Positions 1 through 11,907 of a DNA stretch of 64,000 nucleotides are shown piece by piece. Origin of the DNA: Pseudoips prasinana (Eukaryota > Arthropoda > Insecta > Lepidoptera > Nolidae); NCBI GenBank assembly GCA_951640165.1, contig OX621264.1, positions 3,849,001 through 3,913,000 on the forward strand, in the 5' to 3' direction. The position numbers and the translations under genes are program-made. Position 1 is the first letter of the stretch. Every line of letters starts with the position of its first letter. The notes under the pieces were generated by a model. That model worked only from the letters and a program-made list of their open reading frames with translations, had not been told where the DNA came from and ran no database searches.

Positions 1-993
1 GTACCTGAGATTTGTCCTACTTTAAAGGATTCAACCATAAATTTCAATTTTGGATATCAGAGCGTTCAAGCATTGTCATCTGATACTATACTGCAGTGCC
101 AAGCTTTATTTCAACAGTTTGAAAATATTCATTTTATTGGATCACAAAGGGATATGCTTGAATCGAAATTACCAATGTACTTGTTGCAAAATGTCACCTT
201 GAACAGGTTGACGTACAGTTTACCAGATTTCTTTCTGTGTGCAAATGTTCAGATTGATTTCGTGGAGAATGATGAGATGAGGCTTCCGCAAATAGATAAT
301 TTCTTCATCTATTTAATAAATTACAATGGCAGAGAGAATAGCTTTAGTAATATGGAGTATTTTCCTGTTGTATTATCATTATTGGATTTCACACGGTATG
401 AAATTATATTAATACTTAAAGATCGATTTGCTATTCGTAGAGTGTATGCATCAGAAATGTTTATTAACTTTCTCAATGAAGAATTCAATGTGAAAGCACA
501 ATGTATAACAACATGCAAAGAATTCTCAAATAATACAGCTATTATGATGTGGGATAAAGCTGCAACAAATTTCAATAAAACCTTTTTTAATGAATTAGTG
601 AGCCGTATAAGGCAATATGTGCCTTACAACTTGCGTTTGCCGAATATAAAGGATATACCAAAACATTACAACTCTTTCCACTCATCGGTGGCAGATGTTG
701 AACTGCCAAACTTAGTGTTGGACTATGACGAGATATTTAAAGAGAAGCAGGAGTTGAAGTTAAGTCTAGTACTGGATACTTTTAAAACGAAGTCGATTGC
801 AATGTCAGCTAACAGTGATTATTTGAGGAAGTTAACATATTTGAGTTTATCGGGCCTGCATTATAGAGATACCCACTATAATCCTGAGTTTTTCAATATA
901 CTGTTTAGTTGTTGTGTCAATCTTATTACTTTGAATATAGAACATGATCGTGATGAAACCGTTTGTGCATCATATATTTCTATATGTACATAG
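1..993 (+). pseudogene. F-box/LRR-like gene, copy 1 (5' end outside window, 3' end lost)
   Basis: The reading frame is open from base 1 to a stop at 991-993 and corresponds to roughly residues 110-435 of the intact paralogue at 19,372. Homology stops at about 982, where the sequence passes into an unrelated spacer, so the last ~135 residues are missing and four foreign codons precede the stop. The break is the junction of a tandem duplication, because the copy ending at 10,227 continues past the same point. Nearly identical to copies 2 and 3. The F-box, if present, lies left of the window. Seen: truncation and identity. Inferred: non-functional. Confidence 0.85.
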
Positions 994-1061
994 ATATATT
1001 TTTCCATTAAAAATATTTTCTTTCTATTTACTTTGGAATTTTGTTTCATTATATCGTTATA

Positions 1062-1800
1062 TGGACAAAACGACATACATAGGTAACGGACAAAATGACA
1101 TAGGTATGAATATAAATCAAGATCGATTTAAATCAATAACTGTTTCAAATCAAATTAATCCATCTGCTAAAGAACATTCTTCGTCCTCTTTTCTTGCTGT
1201 CCCAATTGAAGTAACTTCCCCAGGCAAACGTAAATCAATGATTCCACAAACCTCTTTACTTTTTCGAGTCTTTAGTCGTAATTAAATCCAAAAATGAGCC
1301 CAAAGCTTCTACAGAGTAGAGAAAATGAAACGTTACAAAAACATTATTTGAAGAAGAAAATTATGCAGATAACTTTCAAGATGATGAAGAAGACTGTCCA
1401 TACATATATAGCAATGAGCAATATTTTCCAGATCTAAGCCTGGAATACACTGTTTGCGGTGCTCAAGTTGTTTGCGTTGGCCCCCCGCTTCTTGTGAACT
1501 AAGTGAGAACTAAGTGTTTTAATTGCGACTTTAGTCAGAAATTTCATAGCTTTTAGATGTATGTCATTTTGTCCTTATGTAATATGTCATTTTGCCCATA
1601 GCATATGGACAAAATGGGTTATTGCTGATCGGAGTTATACTCATTTTAATGTATTTTTTAATATGTTTTTCTCATAAATGTTGATTCGATTTAATAGATA
1701 AATAACCAAAGATTTTTACTGTGAAATATGATTGTAAAGTGAATTACCATTAAAGAGTTATGACCCAAATATAAAACCGTATGTCATTTTGTACGATTAG
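1062..1800 (+). mobile_element. Unclassified DNA-transposon-like remnant with inverted iterons (unit 1)
   Basis: A 12-base motif, GGACAAAATGAC or close variants, occurs in one orientation near 1063 and 1088 and inverted near 1563, 1585 and 1783, with another forward copy near 1605. Between them are short coding-like stretches, including an acidic tract (EEENYADNFQDDEEDCPY) broken by stops. Inverted subterminal motifs flanking decayed coding sequence suggest an old DNA transposon, but no transposase core is recognised. Bases 1800-2475 hold A/T-rich sequence that may be the 5' UTR of the following LINE, plus a tRNA B-box-like stretch near 2320. Confidence 0.35.
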
Positions 1801-2475
1801 AGGAGGGTAGGCGCTGCTTGCCACGGTTAACATTAGGCTCCGTATAAAAATTGTTTTAAAATAGTTAAATCGGTATATTACAAGTATTTTTTATAATAAT
1901 ATCGGTAAAAGTGCTACAACTCATACGAATTAATGTTTGTGAGAAGAAATAACAAATATTTATAAATAAACAAGACTTCAAAAGACATTAAAATATTTAC
2001 GAGTACAGTGCTACTATTTCAATAAAAAAGACACAAAAAGGCGGCATATACGCATCAAAAAAGGAATATATACAAAAATAAAGGAATACACTATATAAAA
2101 GTGAGTAAATCTTTAGAATTATCTTAAAAAGCCACTCAAATATATTCTATATTCGCTTTGTTCAAAAAATGACCTTTGGACTTAGATAATGACTGGCGTT
2201 ATAGCAAACGATGCAACTTATTATAGTAGTCAATTGCAATAGAAAATTTCAACGAAGTTCTTAATAACAAGTTGGCCCAGAAGGAACAACGTCAGACTTA
2301 GTTCGCCGAGGTTGCTAGTTCAAATCCGACCGAAGGCAGGTTGCTTTTTGAGATTTATAATTGTATCAATATCTAATAAATTGACTTGATTTTGTCTTAA
2401 AACTAAGACAAAATAATATAAGAAATAACAACTAGAAATTGAAGATAGAATAATCATAAAATCCGATCACATTTA

Positions 2476-3481
2476 GTGCATTATCATATTTGGCGCATCG
2501 ACAAAACAGAGGGTTCTACTCGTACAAAATCTACCATATCCCAGACATTCAAGCCGTCTGAAATGGAACAAACAGATAATAATATAACATTGAGAAGACG
2601 TCAAATTATACCTAGTATGTCCAAATCCACAGAATGCCTAAATACAAGCACTTTAAGCCAAATGTCCGACTGTGACGATTTATTCGGAAGAAGCCTCGAT
2701 CTCTCGACAAATATGTATTCAACATATATAGCAGAATTAAAGTCTGAAATCGTACTACTAAAAAGTAATTTAGAAAGTACTCAAAATGAAATGGAAAACA
2801 TAATCATAGAAAACACAGATTTAAAATTGCAAATGAATAATATGAACCAAGAATTAAAAGTGTTAAAGCAGCTATGTCGAAGTCCAGTAACTACAACGAG
2901 ATATGTTTGTATTTTGAAATGTGCAAATTTGTGAGGAAAAATATTACCATTTTTGAAATAGATAAAACTGCTCAATTCAAAAGAAAAATTGTGCAAAAAC
3001 CACTAGTCCCACCAAGAAATAGACTTAGGCTTAGTGATAAAAATTGTTACAATATGGCCATAATAATATATAATAAACTTCCGGAAAGCGTAAGAAAGCT
3101 AAACAACATGGAATTTAATAGTACCCTGTACAATTGGTTGAGTGACAGATGTTTTTATTCGACGGATGAATTTCTTAAATATAAGTTTTAAAATTTGACA
3201 TGCTTGTGATCTGTTAATTTTTAATGTAATGTTTTTGTCTAATACTCTTATAATGTTTTTATTTTATTATTTTGTATCGTCTTTTTGTGTTTGACATTTT
3301 ATTTGTTTTAAATTATTTAATAACAATATCTAGGGAATTATTTATATTGTAGTTGATATTCTTTAAAATTTTGCACGACATATCTATGTCAAATATAGTT
3401 GGATAAGTTTATAATGTACCTAACAACCCTGTACCTATATTTTAGCAAATAAACATTTCATTCATTCATTCATTCATTCAT
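2476..3481 (+). mobile_element. Internally deleted LINE: ORF1 N-terminus joined to ORF2 C-terminus (unit 1)
   Basis: Bases 2476-2890 encode a Ser/Thr-rich head followed by a heptad-like coiled coil (residues ~80-135, many L/I/E/N), typical of the start of a LINE ORF1. At about 2895 the sequence passes directly into the last ~90 residues of a reverse-transcriptase ORF2, ending FYSTDEFLKYKF at 3191. The same type of C-terminus occurs at 24,868 and 32,188. A 3' UTR, an AATAAA signal and a (CATT)n tail (3452-3481) follow. Endonuclease and RT cores are missing, so the copy could move only in trans. Left boundary uncertain; the 5' UTR may begin near 1980. Confidence 0.7.
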
Positions 3482-3671
3482 ACGCATTTCCCCTAATTTC
3501 TCTAATTATAAATGCGAAAGTTGTGGATATGGATGTATATAGATATGGATTAAATTATTGTTAAATTATTGAGATAAATTCTACATCTCATTAATTTAAT
3601 AAATTACCATCTATATTTTACTTAGGTCATGTGTAGGGTAACTAGACAATCATGTGTAGGGTAACTACAGC

Positions 3672-4010
3672 TCCCGGGTTCACAGGTGGTTGGAGTGGGG
3701 ACTCCGGCCCGCCCTTGTCCTTAAGGAGGTGGGCCTGGAAAGAGGCGATTTGTGGCAGCTGCAAGTCGCCTACGCATAAAATGGGCAACGGGTGGTTCAA
3801 GCCCCGGGAAGAGTCTATTTTTAGACGCATAGGTGCAACGGTGGTGGTTCCGGATGGCAATCGTTTCGTGTTCCCGTAGCCATCACTATAAGCATCTAGA
3901 GGCTAGGCTGTCGTGGTGGTTTTAGTGGGTAACCCTGTAGACTCCCACATACCCCGTCGTCTCCCCAAACGGCGGGGACCTATAAAAGGTTGCCACCACG
4001 AAAAAAAAAA
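3672..4010 (+). mobile_element. 5'-truncated R1-like LINE 3' end with poly(A) and 16-bp target-site duplication
   Basis: A 339-bp GC-rich segment ends in A10. It is bordered by a near-perfect direct repeat, GTAGGGTAACTACAGC at 3656-3671 and GTAGGGCAACTACAGC at 4011-4026. The F-box copy at 29,950 has the same upstream sequence without the segment, so that is the empty site. Open frames inside it are accidental. The 3' sequence resembles R1-group LINE ends common in Lepidoptera; clade assignment is from memory. Confidence 0.75.
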
Positions 4011-4070
4011 GTAGGGCAACTACAGCGAAAGCATATGTTCTTAATATTTTTATTTATTTCAGGTAAAACA

Positions 4071-5405
4071 ATGCAGTTATGGGATTTGCCAGAAGATATT
4101 TTAATTTGAATACTGGGATATTTGGATCTGCGGACATTACACAGCTTGTATGAAACTTGCAGTGAACTTAGGTCTACTGTTTGTATGGAAAGCATTGTTA
4201 AGCAATGCAACATATCCAGGAGTGTAATGGCTACTGTTAATACATTAAAACTAGATTTTTTCAAAGATATAGCAAATCATTTGCAACTGCTCAATGTGTC
4301 TGCTGTTCCAGATTTAACTGGTTCAGAATTTATACCATCATTGAAGACGTTAAAATGTTTTAAAACCTTAGATGTGTCTTATACTAATATCAATATTCTA
4401 GATCTTATTAAAGTACCTGAGATTTGTCCTACTTTAAAGGATTCAACCATACATTTCAATTTTGGATATCAGAGCGTTCAAGCATTGTCATCTGATACTA
4501 TACTGCAGTGCCAAGCTTTATTTCAACAGTTTGAAAATATTCATTTTATTGGATCACAAAGGGATATGCTTGAATCGAAATTACCAATGTACTTGTTGCA
4601 AAATGTCACCTTGAACAGGTTGACGTACAGTTTACCAGATTTCTTTCTGTGTGCAAATGTTCAGATTGATTTCGTGGAGAATGATGAGATGAGGCTTCCG
4701 CAAATAGATAATTTCTTCATCTATTTAATAAATTACAATGGCAGAGAGAATAGCTTTAGTAATGTGGAGTATTTTCCTGTTGTATTATCATTATTGGATT
4801 TCACACGGTATGAAATTATATTAATACTTAAAGATCGATTTGCTATTCGTAGAGTGTATGCATCAGAAATGTTTATTAACTTTCTCAATGAAGAATTCAA
4901 TGTGAAAGCACAATGTATAACAACATGCAAAGAATTCTCAAATAATACAGCTATTATGATGTGGGATAAAGCTGCAACAAATTTCAATAAAACCTTTTTT
5001 AATGAATTAGTGAGCCGTATAAGGCAATATGTGCCTTACAACTTGCGTTTGCCGAATATAAAGGATATACCAAAACATTACAACTCTTTCCACTCATCGG
5101 TGGCAGATGTTGAACTGCCAAACTTAGTGTTGGACTATGACGAGATATTTAAAGAGAAGCAGGAGTTGAAGTTAAGTCTAGTACTGGATACTTTTAAAAC
5201 GAAGTCGATTGCAATGTCAGCTAACAGTGATTATTTGAGGAAGTTAACATATTTGAGTTTATCGGGCCTGCATTATAGAGATACCCACTATAATCCTGAG
5301 TTTTTCAATATACTGTTTAGTTGTTGTGTCAATCTTATTACTTTGAATATAGAACATGATCGTGATGAAACCGTTTGTGCATCATATATTTCTATATGTA
5401 CATAG
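4071..5405 (+). pseudogene. F-box/LRR-like gene, copy 2 (nonsense codon in F-box, 3' truncated)
   Basis: The start ATG at 4071 follows a splice-acceptor-like tract (TTTATTTATTTCAG) exactly as in the intact copy. Codon 13 is TGA (4107-4109) where the intact gene has TTA, which interrupts the F-box. Translation could restart only at Met18, without a complete F-box. The frame then runs to 5405, with the C-terminal ~135 residues replaced by the tandem-duplication junction at about 5394. The TGA is shared with copy 3, so it predates that duplication. Confidence 0.88.
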
Positions 5406-5473
5406 ATATATTTTTCCATTAAAAATATTTTCTTTCTATTTACTTTGGAATTTTGTTTCATTATATCGTTATA

Positions 5474-6210
5474 TGGACAAAACGACATACATAGGTAACG
5501 GACAAAATGACATAGGTATGAATATAAATCAAGATCGATTTAAATCAATAACTGTTTCAAATCAAATTAATCCATCTGCTAAAGAACATTCTTCGTCCTC
5601 TTTTCTTGCTGTCCCAATTGAAGTAACTTCCCCAGGCAAACGTAAATCAATGATTCCACAAACCTCTTTACTTTTTCGAGTCTTTAGTCGTAATTAAATC
5701 CAAAAATGAGCCCAAAGCTTCTACAGAGTAGAGAAAATGAAACGTTACAAAAACATTATTTGAAGAAGAAAATTATGCAGATAACTTTCAAGATGATGAA
5801 GAAGACTGTCCATACATATATAGCAATGATCTATTTTCCAGATCTAAGCCTGGAATACACTGTTTGCGGTGCTCAAGTTGTTTGCGTTGGCCCCCCGCTT
5901 CTTGTGAACTAAGTGAGAACTAAGTGTTTTAATTGCGACTTTAGTCAGAAATTTCATAGCTTTTAGATGTATGTCATTTTGTCCTTATGTAATATGTCAT
6001 TTTGCCCATAGCATATGGACAAAATGGGTTATTGCTGATCGGAGTTATACTCATTTTAATGTATTTTTTAATATGTTTTTCTCATAAATGTTGATTCGAT
6101 TTAATAGATAAATAACCAAAGATTTTTACTGTGAAATATGATTGTAAAGTGAATTACCATTAAAGAGTTATGACCCAAATATAAAACCGTATGTCATTTT
6201 GTACGATTAG
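5474..6210 (+). mobile_element. DNA-transposon-like remnant with inverted iterons (unit 2)
   Basis: Duplicate of the segment at 1062-1800, offset by about 4.41 kb, with the same GGACAAAATGAC motifs. One small difference near 5829 (a two-base loss) changes the frame of the acidic tract relative to unit 1. Confidence 0.35.
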
Positions 6211-6885
6211 AGGAGGGTAGGCGCTGCTTGCCACGGTTAACATTAGGCTCCGTATAAAAATTGTTTTAAAATAGTTAAATCGGTATATTACAAGTATTTT
6301 TTATAATAATATCGGTAAAAGTGCTACAACTCATACGAATTAATGTTTGTGAGAAGAAATAACAAATATTTATAAAGAAACAAGACTTCAAAAGACATTA
6401 AAATATTTACGAGTACAGTGCTACTATTTCAATAAAAAAGACACAAAAAGGCGGCATATACGCATCAAAAAAGGAATATATACAAAAATAAAGGAATACA
6501 CTATATAAAAGTGAGTAAATCTTTAGAATTATCTTAAAAAGCCACTCAAATATATTCTATATTCGCTTTGTTCAAAAAATGACCTTTGGACTTAGATAAT
6601 GACTGGCGTTATAGCAAACGATGCAACTTATTATAGTAGTCAATTGCAATAGAAAATTTCAACGAAGTTCTTAATAACAAGTTGGCCCAGAAGGAACAAC
6701 GTCAGACTTAGTTCGCCGAGGTTGCTAGTTCAAATCCGACCGAAGGCAGGTTGCTTTTTGAGATTTATAATTGTATCAATATCTAATAAATTGACTTGAT
6801 TTTGTCTTAAAACTAAGACAAAATAATATAAAAAATAACAACTAGAAATTGAAGATAGAATAATCATAAAATCCGATCACATTTA

Positions 6886-7891
6886 GTGCATTATCATATT
6901 TGGCGCATCGACAAAACAGAGGGTTCTACTCGTACAAAATCTACCATATCCCAGACATTCAAGCCGTCTGAAATGGAACAAACAGATAATAATATAACAT
7001 TGAGAAGACGTCAAATTATACCTAGTATGTCCAAATCCACAGAATGCCTAAATACAAGCACTTTAAGCCAAATGTACGACTGTGACGATTTATTCGGAAG
7101 AAGCCTCGATCTCTCGACAAATATGTATTCAACATATATAGCAGAATTAAAGTCTGAAATCGTACTACTAAAAAGTAATTTAGAAAGTACTCAAAATGAA
7201 ATGGAAAACATAATCATAGAAAACACAGATTTAAAATTGCAAATGAATAATATGAACCAAGAATTAAAAGTGTTAAAGCAGCTATGTCGAAGTCCAGTAA
7301 CTACAACGAGATATGTTTGTATTTTGAAATGTGCAAATTTGTGAGGAAAAATATTACCATTTTTGAAATAGATAAAACTGCTCAATTCAAAAGAAAAATT
7401 GTGCAAAAACCACTAGTCCCACCAAGAAATAGACTTAGGCTTAGTGATAAAAATTGTTACAATATGGCCATAATAATATATAATAAACTTCCGGAAAGCG
7501 TAAGAAAGCTAAACAACATGGAATTTAATAGTACCCTGTACAATTGGTTGAGTGACAGATGTTTTTATTCGACGGATGAATTTCTTAAATATAAGTTTTA
7601 AAATTTGACATGCTTGTGATCTGTTAATTTTTAATGTAATGTTTTTGTCTAATACTCTTATAATGTTTTTATTTTATTATTTTGTATCGTCTTTTTGTGT
7701 TTGACATTTTATTTGTTTTAAATTATTTAATAACAATATCTAGGGAATTATTTATATTGTAGTTGATATTCTTTAAAATTTTGCACGACATATCTATGTC
7801 AAATATAGTTGGATAAGTTTATAATGTACCTAACAACCCTGTACCTATATTTTAGCAAATAAACATTTCATTCATTCATTCATTCATTCAT
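6886..7891 (+). mobile_element. Internally deleted LINE (unit 2)
   Basis: Duplicate of 2476-3481 with the same ORF1/ORF2 fusion, ending in the same (CATT)n tail. One visible coding change, Ser to Tyr at residue 64 of the ORF1 fragment. It arose by segmental duplication, not by a new insertion. Confidence 0.7.
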
Positions 7892-8081
7892 ACGCATTTC
7901 CCCTAATTTCTCTAATTATAAATGCGAAAGTTGTGGATATGGATGTATATAGATATGGATTAAATTATTGTTAAATTATTGAGATAAATTCTACATCTCA
8001 TTAATTTAATAAATTACCATCTATATTTTACTTAGGTCATGTGTAGGGTAACTAGACAATCATGTGTAGGGTAACTACAGC

Positions 8082-8420
8082 TCCCGGGTTCACAGGTGGT
8101 TGGAGTGGGGACTCCGGCCCGCCCTTGTCCTTAAGGAGGTGGGCCTGGAAAGAGGCGATTTGTGGCAGCTGCAAGTCGCCTACGCATAAAATGGGCAACG
8201 GGTGGTTCAAGCCCCGGGAAGAGTCTATTTTTAGACGCATAGGTGCAACGGTGGTGGTTCCGGATGGCAATCGTTTCGTGTTCCCGTAGCCATCACTATA
8301 AGCATCTAGAGGCTAGGCTGTCGTGGTGGTTTTAGTGGGTAACCCTGTAGACTCCCACATACCCCGTCGTCTCCCCAAACGGCGGGGACCTATAAAAGGT
8401 TGCCACCACGAAAAAAAAAA
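8082..8420 (+). mobile_element. R1-like LINE 3' end (unit 2)
   Basis: Duplicate of 3672-4010 with the same poly(A) tract and target-site duplications, 60 bp upstream of the F-box copy 3 start. Confidence 0.75.
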
Positions 8421-8480
8421 GTAGGGCAACTACAGCGAAAGCATATGTTCTTAATATTTTTATTTATTTCAGGTAAAACA

Positions 8481-10227
8481 ATGCAGTTATGGGATTTGCC
8501 AGAAGATATTTTAATTTGAATACTGGGATATTTGGATCTGCGGACATTACACAGCTTGTATGAAACTTGCAGTGAACTTAGGTCTACTGTTTGTATGGAA
8601 AGCATTGTTAAGCAATGCAACATATCCAGGAGTGTAATGGCTACTGTTAATACATTAAAACTAGATTTTTTCAAAGATATAGCAAATCATTTGCAACTGC
8701 TCAATGTGTCTGCTGTTCCAGATTTAACTGGTTCAGAATTTATACCATCATTGAAGACGTTAAAATGTTTTAAAACCTTAGATGTGTTATACTAATATCA
8801 ATATTCTAGATCTTATTAAAGTACCTGAGATTTGTCCTACTTTAAAGGATTCAACCATAAATTTCAATTTTGGATATCAGAGCGTTCAAGCATTGTCATC
8901 TGATACTATACTGCAGTGCCAAGCTTTATTTCAACAGTTTGAAAATATTCATTTTATTGGATCACAAAGGGATATGCTTGAATCGAAATTACCAATGTAC
9001 TTGTTGCAAAATGTCACCTTGAACAGGTTGACGTACAGTTTACCAGATTTCTTTCTGTGTGCAAATGTTCAGATTGATTTCGTGGAGAATGATGAGATGA
9101 GGCTTCCGCAAATAGATAATTTCTTCATCTATTTAATAAATTACAATGGCAGAGAGAATAGCTTTAGTAATATGGAGTATTTTCCTGTTGTATTATCATT
9201 ATTGGATTTCACACGGTATGAAATTATATTAATACTTAAAGATCGATTTGCTATTCGTAGAGTGTATGCATCAGAAATGTTTATTAACTTTCTCAATGAA
9301 GAATTCAATGTGAAAGCACAATGTATAACAACATGCAAAGAATTCTCAAATAATACAGCTATTATGATGTGGGATAAAGCTGCAACAAATTTCAATAAAA
9401 CCTTTTTTAATGAATTAGTGAGCCGTATAAGGCAATATGTGCCTTACAACTTGCGTTTGCCGAATATAAAGGATATACCAAAACATTACAACTCTTTCCA
9501 CTCATCGGTGGCAGATGTTGAACTGCCAAACTTAGTGTTGGACTATGACGAGATATTTAAAGAGAAGCAGGAGTTGAAGTTAAGTCTAGTACTGGATACT
9601 TTTAAAACGAAGTCGATTGCAATGTCAGCTAACAGTGATTATTTGAGGAAGTTAACATATTTGAGTTTATCGGGCCTGCATTATAGAGATACCCACTATA
9701 ATCCTGAGTTTTTCAATATACTGTTTAGTTGTTGTGTCAATCTTATTACTTTGAATATAGAACATGATCGTGATGAAACCGTTTGTGCATCATATATTTC
9801 TAATACATTGACATTGAGTAATTCAATAAAAAATATAAGAATAGCTGACATAAAGATTGATTTTGAAGGTTTATTTTCTGCGTTTAGCCAATGTAAGAGT
9901 TTGGAAAACATCCATATTGTTGATCAGCAGTACTACAATTATAAACCAAACAATTTAGCTGATCCTAGCATGGTAATAAAACAATTGCCTCACCTATATA
10001 GTGTTTACGTAGTAGCTCCAATGACAGAAGAAGTTCAAAAAAAGAGGTTACAGATGTTCAATGATGCTAAAACAATATATGGAAAGAATAACGTTAGTGT
10101 TGTTTTGGAAAGAAATAAGGGTCAACCATTAGACTATTGTCCATTTATGGACGTGTTCAGACTGTGTCCGTTGAAATCTATTCAAATTACTTGTTGCTAT
10201 TTGGTGTCTATTACGTTATCGAACTAA
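8481..10227 (+). pseudogene. F-box/LRR-like gene, copy 3 (nonsense + frameshift + lost stop)
   Basis: This copy keeps the full 3' part of the gene. It has the same TGA at codon 13 (8517-8519) as copy 2. A two-base deletion near 8787 (GATGTGTTATAC versus GATGTGTCTTATAC) shifts the frame after about 100 codons; a 481-codon frame resumes at 8782. The normal stop TAA is CAA here, so the frame reads 12 codons further to 10,227. Downstream sequence is shared with copies 4 and 5. Three separate lesions make function very unlikely. Confidence 0.9.
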
Positions 10228-10329
10228 CAAAAGAATCCATTGTGTGTAGCAGTGTATTTTTTTCTTTCACTCCCATTATGGAGCAATAGCTCGCACGTTC
10301 AGTGCATCCGCCAGTTTAAAGTGTTAAGC

Positions 10330-11060
10330 AGCGCATTTTTTTTTATTTAAAAATTCTTGTACACACAAAACATACAATAAATAGACAAAAATACGAAGAA
10401 ATGAATACTACAAAGGTGCTGCTTATATCGCAAGAAATTTCTTCCAGCAGACCCGCGACAGCAAAAATTTTTAAGAGCTTAAATAATGTGTGTAGGTCTA
10501 TAATACACTTACATACTAATAATTGCATATATACTTAAATACATATAAATATTATATCCAATTTAGACTTAACAATAAACTAAATACTAATAATACATTC
10601 TATGAGGATGAAATTGAAATATAGTGATTATTCACTAGTCTTTTGAAAGTGTGAATAGTTTTACAGTTTTGTATATTTTTCGGAAGAGAGTTCAACAGTC
10701 TGACTGCATGAACAGTAAAGGAATAGGAATAAAAATCTGTTTTATGGATTGGAAGTTTTAGGACGGATTTCAGATGACATCTACACAGAGCATCATTTGG
10801 ATATTTAAAAGAAAACCGCTCTCGCAGATAGGATGGGGACAGAGGATTATGCAGGATATTGAAAAGGAGGCACAATATGCGAGTGTTCCTACGAAATCGA
10901 ACAGGAAGCCACTTGAGGTCTTCACGGAACTTGGAAACATGGTCGAACTTTTTTAGTCCATATATAAACCGAATGCATAGATTTATTTTTATTCTTTGCA
11001 TACATACATGATACAGATTTAATTTTTTAAAATTTTGACTTGACGGATGATGAAAAGACA
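10330..11060 (-). pseudogene. LINE ORF2 C-terminal fragment (CR1/L2-like)
   Basis: The minus-strand frame 10600-11061 encodes the thumb/C-terminal part of a non-LTR reverse transcriptase: a CIRFIYGLKKFDHVS block, then LKWLPVRFRRNTR, then FTVHAVRLLNSLP near the end. The same blocks occur at 12,171 and 51,373. No catalytic domain remains. The fragment lies 100 bp past the F-box copy 3 stop and is also present after copy 4 but not after copy 5, so it inserted between those duplications. Confidence 0.7.
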
Positions 11061-11907
11061 ATCTATCTATTTGTTTTTCAATATTACTAAACGCAAATCA
11101 TCATTTATTTTTAATTCACTTAAAATCACGTTTTACTAAATAGCCTAGAATTTATTACTTGTAGACTTACTACTAATGACTTTTACATTAATTTATCTAA
11201 CTTTACTACTAACACTGTATAAGTATAGTCAATATATATATATAAAAGCAGAAACTGACTGCCTGATCGATCAAAACACAGGTGAAACATTGCATTTTTG
11301 CACAAATATTCCTTAGTGACGTAGATGAGCACTAAGAAAAAAGGGGTTGAATTTTTAAAAATACAACCCCTTAGGGTATGAAAAGGGGTTCCAAATTTTG
11401 TATGGAACAACGTGTTTTCTCGGTCTTATCAACTTCAAACGGGCATTTATAATTATTCTTTAAAGGATTTAGGTATTTCATTAATTTATAAATGTACTTT
11501 TAGCTTATATATAATTTTATTGGATTAACTATTTAATTATTAATAAGAACTGTATACTAAAACGCTAGATTATATATGTGATGTTATAAATTGAAATAAA
11601 AAAAAATATGGAAGTATACATTTTGTTTGTCATTTAAGAACTCAATAGATACACTATACTCCAAATAAGCTAATTATGTTGTAAAAAAATCCGAATGATC
11701 TCTTTCCTTAAAACAACGATCGGCAATAACAAGTCAATTTAAACGTTATTCACATTTATTAAAAAAATATGTATCTTGGGACATTAGTCACACACGTCCA
11801 TCTGATCCCAAACTAAGCAGCGCTTGTACTATGTAAACCAGATAACTCATTTACGTACTACATATAGGTAACTACTACTTTCCTTTCGTAAATACATACT
11901 TATATGA
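11061..11907. other. F-box gene 3' flank shared by copies 3, 4 and 5
   Basis: A/T-rich sequence with no gene. The interval matches 15,300-16,000 and 21,240-22,020. It includes a common repeat (11,240-11,430) with a GGGGTTGAATTTTT...CAACCCC inverted stretch, recognisable as a lepidopteran interspersed element. SINE 3' sequence starts near 11,760. Confidence 0.6.

Larger units (their letters stand above)
983..9802. repeat. Tandem segmental duplication, two units of about 4.41 kb
   Basis: Unit 1 is 983-5394 and unit 2 is 5395-9802; bases 1-982 are the tail of an earlier unit. Each unit contains a spacer with DNA-transposon-like sequence, an internally deleted LINE, an R1-like 3' end, the F-box gene's upstream sequence and the F-box gene cut at the same codon. 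I noticed only a handful of differences between units (for example A/G near 353 and 4764, C/A near 2665 and 7075, and a two-base indel near 1410), so the duplication is very young or still being homogenised. Unit lengths of 4412 and 4408 differ by small indels. Confidence 0.93.

Noticed and set aside
982..3490. Initial idea that a LINE insertion truncated F-box copies 1 and 2
   Set aside because: The LINE lies ~1.5 kb past the break, and the break is explained by the tandem-duplication junction itself.
3652..3879. 75-codon frame upstream of F-box copies 2 and 3
   Set aside because: It lies in the 3' end of an R1-like retroelement and starts in host flank; no family resemblance.
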